Positions 1 to 7,579 of a stretch of DNA of 40,824 nucleotides are shown here, piece by piece. How positions within the stretch are numbered: the first letter of the stretch is position 1; each line of letters begins with the position of its first letter. Under the pieces are notes generated by a model that searched no databases, was not told the origin of the DNA, and saw only the letters and a program-made list of their open reading frames with translations. The DNA is from Acidobacteriota bacterium (GTDB lineage Bacteria > Acidobacteriota > Blastocatellia > RBC074), in the NCBI GenBank assembly GCA_016789605.1, contig JAEUQO010000348.1:1-40824 (forward strand), written 5' to 3'. The position numbers and the translations under genes were made by a program.

Positions 1-1
1 A

Positions 2-952
2 AAAGCGCTCGCTTTTGAGCAATCAGCTTCAATTCGCAACGCGCCCTCGCAACTGGATGATCAGACGCCTGCTTTCCGCTCGGTTGTCTTTTATAAAGGC
101 GCACTGGTGTTCAATATGCTTCGCCAGTTGATGGGCGAAACACAATTCGACAAGATGTTGCGCGACTATTACACCGCCTACTCCGGCAAAAACCTGACCC
201 TGGATGAATTTGAAGCATTCGCGTCAAAAGCCGCTGGGCGAAACCTGCGTTTCTTTTTTGGGCAGTGGGTTGATTCGACGGGCGTGCCGGAATTCCGCGC
301 TGAATATCGCGTGATGCGCACCAGCGGCGGGGCCTTCCGTGTGCCGGGCACGGTGAAACAGGATTTGGATACGTTTGAGCTGCCGGTTGATATTGCTTTG
401 CGAACGGAAGCCGGTGTCGAACGGCAGACGCTGATGCTGAAAGGAACCTCGGCGGATTTTGACATCCAGACCAAGAGCAAGCCGATTGAAGTCGTGGTTG
501 ATCCTGACTCGAAGATTTTACGCAGTTCGGAAGAGTTGCGTCAGGGCGTTATCGTTCGCCGTGGCATCGAACATTTCCGCGAACAGGAATACGTCGAAGC
601 CGAACAGCAATTTCAGGCGGCGATCAAACTCAATCGTGGCAATTCCTGGGCCTGGTATAACCTGGGATTGTTGTACATGACCCAGCGCAACTGGAACAAG
701 GCGCTCGACGCTTTTGATCAGGCATTGAACGGCAATTTGCGTCCGGATTGGGTGGAAGTTTGGTCGTACATCTATCGCGGGAACTCCTGGGATATGATCG
801 GACAGCGTGAACGCGCGCTGGCCGAATACAACAAAGCCATCAGCAACGGCAACAATTACGACAATGCCCAGGAAGCGGCCAAGGCCTATGTGGCCGAACC
901 CTACGGCAAGAAGAAAAATCCGCAACAGGCAGGCGTAAACCAAACGCAATGA
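2..952 (+). CDS. M1-family metallopeptidase, C-terminal part with TPR repeats (5' end outside window)
   Basis: The reading frame is open from base 2, so the start and the HExxH zinc site lie upstream of the window; an internal ATG at 107 is not the real start. The visible part begins with the end of the M1 (gluzincin aminopeptidase) catalytic domain: a [10 protein letters not shown] segment at 83-112 corresponds to the family's Y-x-K-G motif, followed by the helical stretch ending in F-F-G-Q-W-V near 258-270, which is typical of bacterial M1 proteins. A beta-sandwich region follows, then about three tetratricopeptide repeats (bases ~550-900) that probably bind a partner or the protein itself. 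The residue that normally supplies the catalytic tyrosine is phenylalanine here (bases 89-91), so activity is uncertain. Family assignment is firm; substrate unknown. Confidence 0.8.
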   Translation, partial: KALAFEQSASIRNAPSQLDDQTPAFRSVVFYKGALVFNMLRQLMGETQFDKMLRDYYTAYSGKNLTLDEFEAFASKAAGRNLRFFFGQWVDSTGVPEFRAEYRVMRTSGGAFRVPGTVKQDLDTFELPVDIALRTEAGVERQTLMLKGTSADFDIQTKSKPIEVVVDPDSKILRSSEELRQGVIVRRGIEHFREQEYVEAEQQFQAAIKLNRGNSWAWYNLGLLYMTQRNWNKALDAFDQALNGNLRPDWVEVWSYIYRGNSWDMIGQRERALAEYNKAISNGNNYDNAQEAAKAYVAEPYGKKKNPQQAGVNQTQ

Positions 953-987
953 CCGCTGGTTGCTGCTTACGATTGCAGGCCTAAAAC

Positions 988-1022
988 AGAAAGAGGGAGA
1001 GCGTGAATCTCTCCCTCTTTCT
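988..1022 (+). terminator. Intrinsic terminator-like hairpin after the M1 peptidase gene
   Basis: Perfect 14-bp inverted repeat (AGAAAGAGGGAGAG at 988-1001, its complement at 1009-1022) with a 7-base loop, 36 bp after the stop codon. The 3' arm is pyrimidine rich but no long T-run follows, so termination efficiency is inferred. Confidence 0.7.
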
Positions 1023-1047
1023 ATTGTTTGTGATGACTTTATAGACT

Positions 1048-1749
1048 ATGAGCAGCTTGATCCGCACTTTCTCTCTTTTGCTTGTCGTTCTCTTGCTTAC
1101 CGTGCCTGTTTGGGCGCAACCGCGTGTTGAGCTTACCCAAAGCACGCGCCGCGAATCGGGTGGCAGCGCGGGATCGTCCATGCATTTTCACTATTTGTTT
1201 GAAAACGAACGATTCACGACGCCGATTCAGGAAGTTGACTTTGACCAGAACGGCAAAGGCAAATTTCGTTTCAAACGGAAAGATGGCGAAGAGATCGTTA
1301 ACGATCTGGCAGTTTCACCGTCAGTTGTGAATCAGTTGTTGAGTTTGCTGGATGCCGCCGCGTTTCTTTCCAGCACGGAAGAGTATCAGCACAAGAAAGA
1401 CTTCTCGCATCTGGGGACGACGACGTTTACCTTTTCGCGTGGCGGCAAGGATCGGACCGTGAGGCTCAATTACACCGACAACGCGAACATCAGCCGTTTG
1501 CTGGAACTCTTTCGCGGCATCATTACGCAAGAAACGCGTATGTTCGATCTGGATACCATACGGGCAAACGATCCGCTTTCTACGCCCGCACAATTGCGCC
1601 AACTGGAAGGCGAGTTGAGAAGCAAATACATCGCGGACCCGCAACGGTTCGTGCCAGTGTTGCAAGAAATCAAACTGGATGAAGGCTTGCCCTTGATCGC
1701 ACGCAATCACGCCGACCGGTTGTTGCAGATGATCAAAAAAGGGAAGTAG
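1048..1749 (+). CDS. Hypothetical secreted protein, 233 aa
   Basis: An N-terminal signal peptide (short basic start, hydrophobic run of about 16 residues, cleavage probably after V-W-A at residues ~21-23) sends the product out of the cytoplasm. The mature part has a beta-rich segment (F-H-Y-L-F-E-N-E-R-F and similar strands, residues ~48-90), a helical segment with S-x-x-x-N-Q-L-L-S-L-L-D, another strand pair around G-T-T-T-F-T-F-S, and a helical C-terminus. I do not recognise a named domain or catalytic motif. It stands alone between two strong hairpins, so it is probably transcribed as a single gene. The first ATG after the upstream terminator was used as start. Confidence 0.7.
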   Translation: MSSLIRTFSLLLVVLLLTVPVWAQPRVELTQSTRRESGGSAGSSMHFHYLFENERFTTPIQEVDFDQNGKGKFRFKRKDGEEIVNDLAVSPSVVNQLLSLLDAAAFLSSTEEYQHKKDFSHLGTTTFTFSRGGKDRTVRLNYTDNANISRLLELFRGIITQETRMFDLDTIRANDPLSTPAQLRQLEGELRSKYIADPQRFVPVLQEIKLDEGLPLIARNHADRLLQMIKKGK

Positions 1750-1758
1750 AAACAGGAA

Positions 1759-1792
1759 TGGCAGGTAAGGAAGGCCATTTCCTTACCTGCCA
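1759..1792. terminator. Bidirectional terminator-like hairpin between convergent genes
   Basis: 14-bp perfect stem (TGGCAGGTAAGGAA at 1759-1772, complement at 1779-1792) with a 6-base loop. It sits between the secreted protein gene (+) and the dehydratase gene (-), so it could serve both. There is no T-run on either side. Confidence 0.6.
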
Positions 1793-1824
1793 CGATTACG
1801 CCTTACTTGAGCCGGATAACTGCG

Positions 1825-3552
1825 TTAGTGGATTTCCGGTTCTGGCGTCTCAGCTCCCGCGTGTAGAAAATCAAAATCACATCCTTGATCCGCCTGTGTG
1901 ACGCGTTCACTGAACAACGCGCCATAACCGCGTTCGTAATGCCGCTGTGGTTTGACCCAAGCCGCACGACGTTGGGCAAGTTCTTCATCGCTGACGTGCA
2001 GTTGCAACTTGCGGTTGGGGACGTCCAGTTCGATGACATCGCCGTCTTGCACCAGCGCTAACGGCCCTCCGATAAAGCTTTCCGGCGAAACATGCAGCAC
2101 GCAAGCTCCGTATGACGTCCCGCTCATTCGCGCGTCAGAAATTCTGACCATGTCGCGCACGCCTTGTTTCAAGAGCTTTTTCGGAATGGGCAGCATGCCC
2201 CATTCGGGCATGCCTGGGCCGCCGAGCGGGCCGGCGTTTTGCAGCACCAGCACTGAGTTTTCATCTACAGATAAATTGTCGTCGTCAATGCGTGCGGCCA
2301 GATCGTTGTAATCCTTGAAGACGACCGCGCGGCCTTGGTGTTGATGAAAGCGTTTGTCCGTCGCGGTCGGTTTGATCACGGCTCCGTTTGGAGCCAGATT
2401 GCCGTACAAGACAGCAGTGCCGCCTTGCGCCGATACGGGATTTTCCAGCGAGCGTATGACTTCGGTATTGAAGACTTCTGCGCCACAGATATTTTCGCCG
2501 AGCGTACGGCCATTCACCGTCAGACAAGCAAGCCGCAACAAGCTGCGAATCTGGTTGAGCAAGGCGCGCAACCCGCCCGCGTAATAGAAGTCTTCCATTA
2601 AAAATTGTCCCGACGGGCGAATGTTTGCGATCATCGGAGTGTGTTGCGCCAATTCGTCAAACCTGGTGAGTGGCAATTTGAAGCCTGCACGGCCTGCCAA
2701 CGCGACCAAGTGGATAATGGCGTTTGTCGAACCGCCAATGGCCATATCGGCGATGATGGCGTTTTCAAACGACTCAATGGTCAGGAAATCGCGCGGTGTC
2801 CAGTCGTGCCAAACCATTTCGACAATGCGGCGTCCGCATTCGGTGGCCATGCGTTGATGGTTGGCATCAACGGCAGGAATCGAAGAGGCGCCCGGTAAGG
2901 TGAATCCCAACGTTTCTGCAATGGCCGTCATCGTCGAAGCTGTTCCCATGGTCATGCAATGTCCGGCTGAGCGTGCGATGCCGTCTTCCATGGCGTTCCA
3001 TTGTTCATCGTTGATATTGCCCGCACACTTTTCGGCCCAATACTTCCACACGTCAGAGCCGCTGCCGAGTGGCTGACCATTCCAATTGCCACGTAACATC
3101 GGTCCGCAGGGCAGGTAAATCGCCGGCAAATTCATGGTGATTGCGCCCATCAACAGACCCGGCGTGGTTTTGTCACAGCCGCCCATCAACACGACGCCGT
3201 CAATTGGCTGGCTGCGCAACAGCTCTTCGGTTTCCAACGCCAGCAAGTTCCGATACATCATCGGGCTGGGCTTCATGAAAATCTCGTTGACCGGCATACC
3301 CGGAATTTCGACCGGGAAGCCGCCTGCCTGCCAGACGCCGCGTTTGACTTCGTTGGCGCGTTCGCGGAAATGGCTGTGGCAGGTGGTCAGATCGCTCCAG
3401 GTGTTGACGATGGCGATGACCGGTTTGCCTTCGTAATCGGCGCGTGCATAACCCATCTGTTTGGCGCGCGAACGGTGGCCAAACGAACGCACCGTGTCAG
3501 AGCCAAACCAGCGATAACTGCGCAATTCTTGTGGAGTAATTTTCGTCTTCAT
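1825..3552 (-). CDS. IlvD/Edd-family sugar-acid dehydratase, L-arabonate dehydratase type
   Basis: The 575-residue product matches the IlvD/Edd dehydratases that remove water from sugar acids to give 2-keto-3-deoxy acids. The N-terminus (R-W-F-G-S-D, then S-F-G-H-R-S-R) and the G-G-C-D-K-T-T-P motif are typical of the L-arabonate subgroup rather than of IlvD of branched-chain synthesis. The three expected [2Fe-2S] ligands are present at C58 (T-T-C-H-S), C126 (G-G-C-D-K) and C199 (A-G-H-C-M), with the Mg-binding lysine candidate K128 and the catalytic serine region D-A-R-M-S-G-T-S at 473-480. It follows the transporter gene by 34 bp on the same strand, so the two probably form an operon. The substrate could instead be D-xylonate, D-fuconate or another aldonate. 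Confidence 0.88.
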   Translation of the reverse strand: MKTKITPQELRSYRWFGSDTVRSFGHRSRAKQMGYARADYEGKPVIAIVNTWSDLTTCHSHFRERANEVKRGVWQAGGFPVEIPGMPVNEIFMKPSPMMYRNLLALETEELLRSQPIDGVVLMGGCDKTTPGLLMGAITMNLPAIYLPCGPMLRGNWNGQPLGSGSDVWKYWAEKCAGNINDEQWNAMEDGIARSAGHCMTMGTASTMTAIAETLGFTLPGASSIPAVDANHQRMATECGRRIVEMVWHDWTPRDFLTIESFENAIIADMAIGGSTNAIIHLVALAGRAGFKLPLTRFDELAQHTPMIANIRPSGQFLMEDFYYAGGLRALLNQIRSLLRLACLTVNGRTLGENICGAEVFNTEVIRSLENPVSAQGGTAVLYGNLAPNGAVIKPTATDKRFHQHQGRAVVFKDYNDLAARIDDDNLSVDENSVLVLQNAGPLGGPGMPEWGMLPIPKKLLKQGVRDMVRISDARMSGTSYGACVLHVSPESFIGGPLALVQDGDVIELDVPNRKLQLHVSDEELAQRRAAWVKPQRHYERGYGALFSERVTQADQGCDFDFLHAGAETPEPEIH

Positions 3553-3586
3553 TGCTCTTTTCGTTGGTTGTTTTGAGTCAGTGGAT

Positions 3587-4930
3587 TCAATTTTTCCTGG
3601 GTGGGCGGAGTCTGGTCGCCAGCAATCCGGCGGTCAAGGCGCAAGCCGCCAAAAACCACATCGCGGCTTTAAAGCTGCCGGTGCTGGTACGCAACGACCC
3701 AACGACATACGGACCGATAAAGCCGCCCAGGTTGCCCACAGAGTTGATCAAGCCGACAGCCGCTGCTGCGGCTGAGCCGGTCAAGAAAGCCGATGGCAAA
3801 GTCCAAAATGCCGGGTGCGAAGATTGTCCGCCGCCAGCCAGGCATAAGAAGACAATCGAAAGTCCCAGCCAATCGCTGGTCAAGACGCTGGCTCCCAACC
3901 CTGTACCAATCAACAAGTAGGGAACGGCGGTGTGCCAGCGCCGCTCTTTCGTGCGGTCAGATGAATAGCCGACCAACAACATGCCCCCCAGACTGCACAC
4001 ATAAGGCAGCGTGGCGACGACCGTCTGCCAGATCACCGGCATGTTTTTCATGCCCTGTGTGATCGAAGGGATGAAAAATGTCAGGCCGTAATTGGCTGTC
4101 ACACCGAAAAAGTAGATGAACACCAACAGCAGAATTTGCGGATGCCGCATCGCATCCCAGATCGTACCGCGCCCGGTGGCTTCTCGCTCTTGTCGCTCGC
4201 GCGCGAGCTCGCTGATGAGCCATTGCTTTTCATCTTCCGGCAGCCATTTTGCCTGATGCGGCCTGTCGGTCAGATAAAAGATCGTCACAATGCCCAAAAT
4301 GACCGAGGGGATGCCTTCGAGAATGAACACCCAACGCCAGCCCGACAGCCCAAGCCAATTGATATTTTCCAGAATCAGGCGCGAAAGCGGCACGCCGATG
4401 ACAGTGGCCAGCGGAATGCCGATCATGAATTTTGACTTGGCGCGCGCGCGATCTTCATAACGAAACCAGTGCGACAAATAGACGACCACGCCGGGGAAAA
4501 AACCTGCTTCGGCAGCGCCCAGAATAAAGCGCAGCCAGTAAAACTGTTGCTCTGTGCTGATGACATTGAGCGGCTCCATGCCGATAAAGCCCATCAGCGT
4601 GGCCACCAGTCCCCAGGAGATCATGATGCGCGCGATCCATTTGCGCGCGCTCCAGCGTTCGACGATCAAGGTGCCGGGAATTTCCAGCAGGAAGTAGCCG
4701 ACAAAAAAGATGCCCGCACCAAATCCGATGATGGCATCGGTGAATTTCAACTCGCCTTGCATTTGCAATTTGGCGACGCCGATATTTGTGCGATCAATGT
4801 AGGCGATCAAATACAACAACAGCAGATAGGGCAACAAACGCCGCGTGACGCGGCGGCGCGTGCGTTCGGCGATGGGGTCTGTTGCGGGGAAAAGGGGTGG
4901 TTGGTTTGCTGGTGCGGCAACTTGATTCAT
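3587..4930 (-). CDS. MFS transporter, anion:cation symporter (ACS) family
   Basis: A 447-residue, twelve-helix major facilitator protein. The first helix ends in L-I-A-Y-I-D-R-T-N-I-G, the ACS-family signature, and W-R-W-V-F-I-L-E-G-I-P marks the end of the N-terminal half. Characterised relatives import organic anions such as galactonate, glucarate, tartrate or phthalate with protons. A GGAG ribosome site precedes the ATG. It is the first gene of a minus-strand pair with the arabonate-type dehydratase and diverges from the DapA-family gene, so uptake of the sugar acid degraded by this module is the likely role. Exact substrate is not readable from the sequence. Confidence 0.87.
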   Translation of the reverse strand: MNQVAAPANQPPLFPATDPIAERTRRRVTRRLLPYLLLLYLIAYIDRTNIGVAKLQMQGELKFTDAIIGFGAGIFFVGYFLLEIPGTLIVERWSARKWIARIMISWGLVATLMGFIGMEPLNVISTEQQFYWLRFILGAAEAGFFPGVVVYLSHWFRYEDRARAKSKFMIGIPLATVIGVPLSRLILENINWLGLSGWRWVFILEGIPSVILGIVTIFYLTDRPHQAKWLPEDEKQWLISELARERQEREATGRGTIWDAMRHPQILLLVFIYFFGVTANYGLTFFIPSITQGMKNMPVIWQTVVATLPYVCSLGGMLLVGYSSDRTKERRWHTAVPYLLIGTGLGASVLTSDWLGLSIVFLCLAGGGQSSHPAFWTLPSAFLTGSAAAAAVGLINSVGNLGGFIGPYVVGSLRTSTGSFKAAMWFLAACALTAGLLATRLRPPRKN

Positions 4931-5083
4931 TGAGTTCTCCGAAATCCGGCCTTACAACAATGACAGGGCAACGCAAACACACAAACCGGTCGCAACCGCC
5001 ACCGGAATCGAAAGAGACCGTGGCGCTGTCGGCGACGCGTGCGCCGAGGTTGGTGCGGATTGTCTGAATTGCGAAGAAACGGC

Positions 5084-5112
5084 TTGGTTTGCCGTTAGTA
5101 CAGGTCTACTAT
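5084..5112 (+). promoter_or_regulatory. Promoter with overlapping palindrome, upstream of the DapA-family gene
   Basis: A sigma70-like promoter TTGGTT (5084-5089), 17-bp spacer, TACTAT (5107-5112). An inverted repeat TAGTA-N6-TACTA (5096-5111) overlaps the -10 box, where a repressor such as a GntR-family protein could bind; no such regulator gene is in the window. Predicted leader is about 44 bases. Confidence 0.5.
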
Positions 5113-5162
5113 GAACAGCGCTGCAAGCATTGCACGATTATTCCATTTCTGAAAGAGAGACA

Positions 5163-6101
5163 ATGAAAACATCACCTGTTTCGCTCGCTGATTTGCAGGG
5201 CGTGTTTCCGGTGCCGCCGTTGGCGCGCAAACACGACCCGCATCGCTCGCTGGATTTTGCGCAGAATGAACGCCTGATTCGCCATATGGCGGCGGGCGGG
5301 TTGACACGGTTTTTGTATGGCGGCAACGCGTTTCTCTATCACATCACGCTGGGAGAATTTGACGCGTTGCTCGAATGGCTTAACAGTCTGTCGGATGAAT
5401 TCTGGGCGATTCCCAGCCTGGGACCTTCGTATGGGCGCGCCATGGATCAAGCGGCGCTTTTGCGTCGTTACAAATTCCCCTGTGCGATGATGTTGCCCTG
5501 CAGCGATCCGCGTGATGCGGCAGGACTGGAACAGGGGCTGCGCGAAATCGCTGACGCTTCGGCCACGCCATTGATCCTCTACCTCAAAGAAGAAAACAAT
5601 TTTGGCGCAGACAAAGAAGCCGGGCTGGATGTTGTTGGCCGTTTGGTAGACGAAGGCCTCTGCGTGGCGATCAAATATGCCGTCGTGCGGCAAGACCCAA
5701 AACAGGATGCCTACCTGGAATCTTTGTTGCGCCGGGTTGATCGTCAACGCGTGATCAGCGGCATCGGCGAACGCCCCGCCGTCATTCACATGCGCGACTG
5801 GCAATTGCCGGGATATACGACAGGTTCCGGGTGTCTTGCTTCGCGGCTGACACAGCAATTGTTTGAAGCCTGTGTGCGCGGTGATTTTGCAACCGCCGAA
5901 GAATTGCGCCAGTCGTTTTTGCCGCTCGAAGATTTGCGTGATGCCTGGAGTCCAGCCAAGGTGCTGCACTTTGCGACGGCGTTGGCTGAGGTCGCCGAAA
6001 CCGGACCGGTGCCGCCATTTCTTTCCACGTTGTCTGATGAACAGCTGGCGACGCTTGCCCCTGTGGCGCGCGCTCTGCTTGCAACGAACGCCGCTGCCTA
6101 G
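5163..6101 (+). CDS. DapA-family (dihydrodipicolinate synthase-like) sugar-acid dehydratase or aldolase
   Basis: Class I aldolase-type TIM barrel of 312 residues. The ATG at 5163 follows a GAGAGA ribosome site; a TTG 33 bases upstream in frame is less likely. The Schiff-base lysine is predicted as K171 (V-A-I-K-Y-A) and the general-acid tyrosine as Y140 (L-I-L-Y-L-K); a GG-rich loop (L-Y-G-G-N-A-F) occurs at 51-57 where DapA has its GGTGE-like loop. The gene diverges from an aldonate dehydratase and a transporter, so the product probably acts on the 2-keto-3-deoxy acid they produce: either dehydrating it toward alpha-ketoglutarate semialdehyde or cleaving it to pyruvate and an aldehyde. It is unlikely to make dihydrodipicolinate, as no lysine genes are nearby. 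No semialdehyde dehydrogenase gene is in the window. Confidence 0.8.
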   Translation: MKTSPVSLADLQGVFPVPPLARKHDPHRSLDFAQNERLIRHMAAGGLTRFLYGGNAFLYHITLGEFDALLEWLNSLSDEFWAIPSLGPSYGRAMDQAALLRRYKFPCAMMLPCSDPRDAAGLEQGLREIADASATPLILYLKEENNFGADKEAGLDVVGRLVDEGLCVAIKYAVVRQDPKQDAYLESLLRRVDRQRVISGIGERPAVIHMRDWQLPGYTTGSGCLASRLTQQLFEACVRGDFATAEELRQSFLPLEDLRDAWSPAKVLHFATALAEVAETGPVPPFLSTLSDEQLATLAPVARALLATNAAA

Positions 6102-6111
6102 TGCGGTGGGT

Positions 6112-6657
6112 ATGTGCCAGGAGCCGCAGCCATTGTTGCTCTCAGGTTATTCCATTGCGCTGGCTGAAACGGAAAATCTTTCCGCTTTGCCTGAAATCGA
6201 ACGGCACGCCGCCAACCTCTTTCGCGGTTGGGGCGTGCCGGATTCCGTTTTTGCCCACAACACGTCGCCAGAAACGTTTGCCGAAGCGCAGCGCGCCGGA
6301 TTGCTCTGGCTGGTTTTGTCGCCGGAACAAACGCCCGTTGCGTTTGCGTTGCTCGAACGTCTGGGGGCGACGCTTCATTTGCAGGAAATGGACGTGCATC
6401 CTGCGCACGGTCGGCGCGGATTGGGAACTGCGCTGCTGCGCCAGGTTTTTGCGTGGGCAAAGGAAGGCGGTTATCGCGCATTGACGTTGACGACCTATCG
6501 CGACATTCCCTGGAACGCTCCGTTTTATGCCAAGCTAGGTTTTGTGACGTTGTCCGAAGCAGCACTGACGGCGGAATTGCGCGCGCGCATGGCGCAGGAA
6601 GCTGCCTTGGGATTAGCCATCGAACGCCGCGTCGCGATGTGCAAATGTTTGGTGTGA
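6112..6657 (+). CDS. GNAT-family N-acetyltransferase
   Basis: 181 residues. Acetyl-CoA binding motif A is visible as V-H-P-A-H-G-R-R-G-L-G-T-A-L-L (R/Q-x-x-G-x-G), and the C-terminal strand-helix T-Y-R-D-I-P-W-N-A-P-F-Y-A-K-L-G-F is typical of small GNAT acetyltransferases. The start chosen is the ATG 10 bases after the DapA-family stop; the open frame continues upstream through that gene but in a shadow frame. It is probably co-transcribed with the DapA-family gene. Substrate cannot be inferred; linkage to the sugar-acid module may be incidental. It ends 10 bases before the convergent YihY gene. Confidence 0.8.
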   Translation: MCQEPQPLLLSGYSIALAETENLSALPEIERHAANLFRGWGVPDSVFAHNTSPETFAEAQRAGLLWLVLSPEQTPVAFALLERLGATLHLQEMDVHPAHGRRGLGTALLRQVFAWAKEGGYRALTLTTYRDIPWNAPFYAKLGFVTLSEAALTAELRARMAQEAALGLAIERRVAMCKCLV

Positions 6658-6667
6658 GGCGCAAGGA

Positions 6668-7579
6668 TCAGCGTTTTCGCAACACCGAATTGATTTCTCC
6701 TCCCAGCAGAATTGCCAGCCCGGTCAGGTACAGCCACAGCATCAAAACCATCACTGCGCCCAATGCTCCGTACGTCGCGTTGTAATTGCCAAACCGTGAC
6801 ACGTAAAACCGAAAGCCAAACGAAATCAGTAACCACAACGCAATCGCAAACAATGCGCCGGGCGTGAACAATTCCCAGCGTTGTTTGATGTTCGGGGCGA
6901 AGTAATAAATCAATTCCAGTGCCAGCAACACCAATAAAATGGTCAAGGGCCATTGCGCTATCGTCCAGAAAAACGTGAAGGTCGCGCCTAACCCGTATTC
7001 GCGCGCAATGTTGATGCTGATGGTTTCGCCGAAAAAGATCAGTGTCAGCGCGGAAAGGATAAACACCGCCAGCCCCAGCGTGAGCAGAATGGCGAGCAGT
7101 TTTTCTTTCCACCAGGAGCGGGTCATCGGCGCATCGAGCGCGATGTTGAGTGATGTGATGATTGCTTCCATGCCGGAAGACGCCGCCCAGACGGCGATCA
7201 AGATGCTGAAGCTGAGCAAGCCGCTGCGCGGTGTGCTGGTGATTTGCGCCAGCGTGTTGCGCACCAGCAAGTACGCTTCGGGAGGCAGGATGGTGCTGAG
7301 CGGAGTCAGCCAGTGATCCAGATTTTTGGGTAGCGGTAAAAAGGCCAGCAACGCCGTCAGAAAGATCAGCAACGGGAACAGCGAAAACAGCCAGTAATAA
7401 GCCAACTGCGCCGCACGCCCGAAGACTTCATCTTCAAACAATTGTTGCCACACCTGCGCGATAAATCCGCGCCAGGAACGCGCTGACGAAGAGCCGGAAA
7501 GACGGCGAGACACCGAGCGCGGGCGTTCCGGCTCGCGTGTCTTTCCGTGTTTTCCTGCTCTTCGCCAGAGGCTGGGCAT
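6668..7579 (-). CDS. YihY/BrkB-family inner membrane protein
   Basis: 303 residues with about six transmembrane helices and the family's hallmarks: the A-A-Q-L-A-Y-Y-W-L-F-S-L-F-P-L first helix, W-A-A-S-S-G-M-E-A-I near residue 128, and the C-terminal G-G-E-I-N-S-V. The family was once misnamed ribonuclease BN; its members are membrane proteins of uncertain transport function. The start codon overlaps the stop of the upstream M36 peptidase gene (TAATG), suggesting coupled translation. The first ~40 residues are arginine/serine rich and encoded by a stretch containing strong inverted repeats (7491-7546), unlike the rest of the protein, so this N-terminal extension may be a recent insertion. 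Confidence 0.85.
   Translation of the reverse strand: MPSLWRRAGKHGKTREPERPRSVSRRLSGSSSARSWRGFIAQVWQQLFEDEVFGRAAQLAYYWLFSLFPLLIFLTALLAFLPLPKNLDHWLTPLSTILPPEAYLLVRNTLAQITSTPRSGLLSFSILIAVWAASSGMEAIITSLNIALDAPMTRSWWKEKLLAILLTLGLAVFILSALTLIFFGETISINIAREYGLGATFTFFWTIAQWPLTILLVLLALELIYYFAPNIKQRWELFTPGALFAIALWLLISFGFRFYVSRFGNYNATYGALGAVMVLMLWLYLTGLAILLGGEINSVLRKR
7491..7546. repeat. Inverted-repeat (REP-like) element inside the YihY N-terminus
   Basis: GAGCCGGAA (7491-7499) has its exact complement at 7526-7534, GGAAAGAC (7496-7503) at 7539-7546, and AGACACCGAGC (7508-7518) pairs with 7531-7542 apart from one bulged base. Such dense overlapping complementarity is unusual for coding sequence and resembles a mobile palindromic repeat; only one copy was noticed in this window. 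Confidence 0.4.

Noticed and set aside
5172..5969. 265-codon minus-strand open frame
   Set aside because: Lies entirely within the DapA-family gene, which has recognisable catalytic residues on the plus strand.
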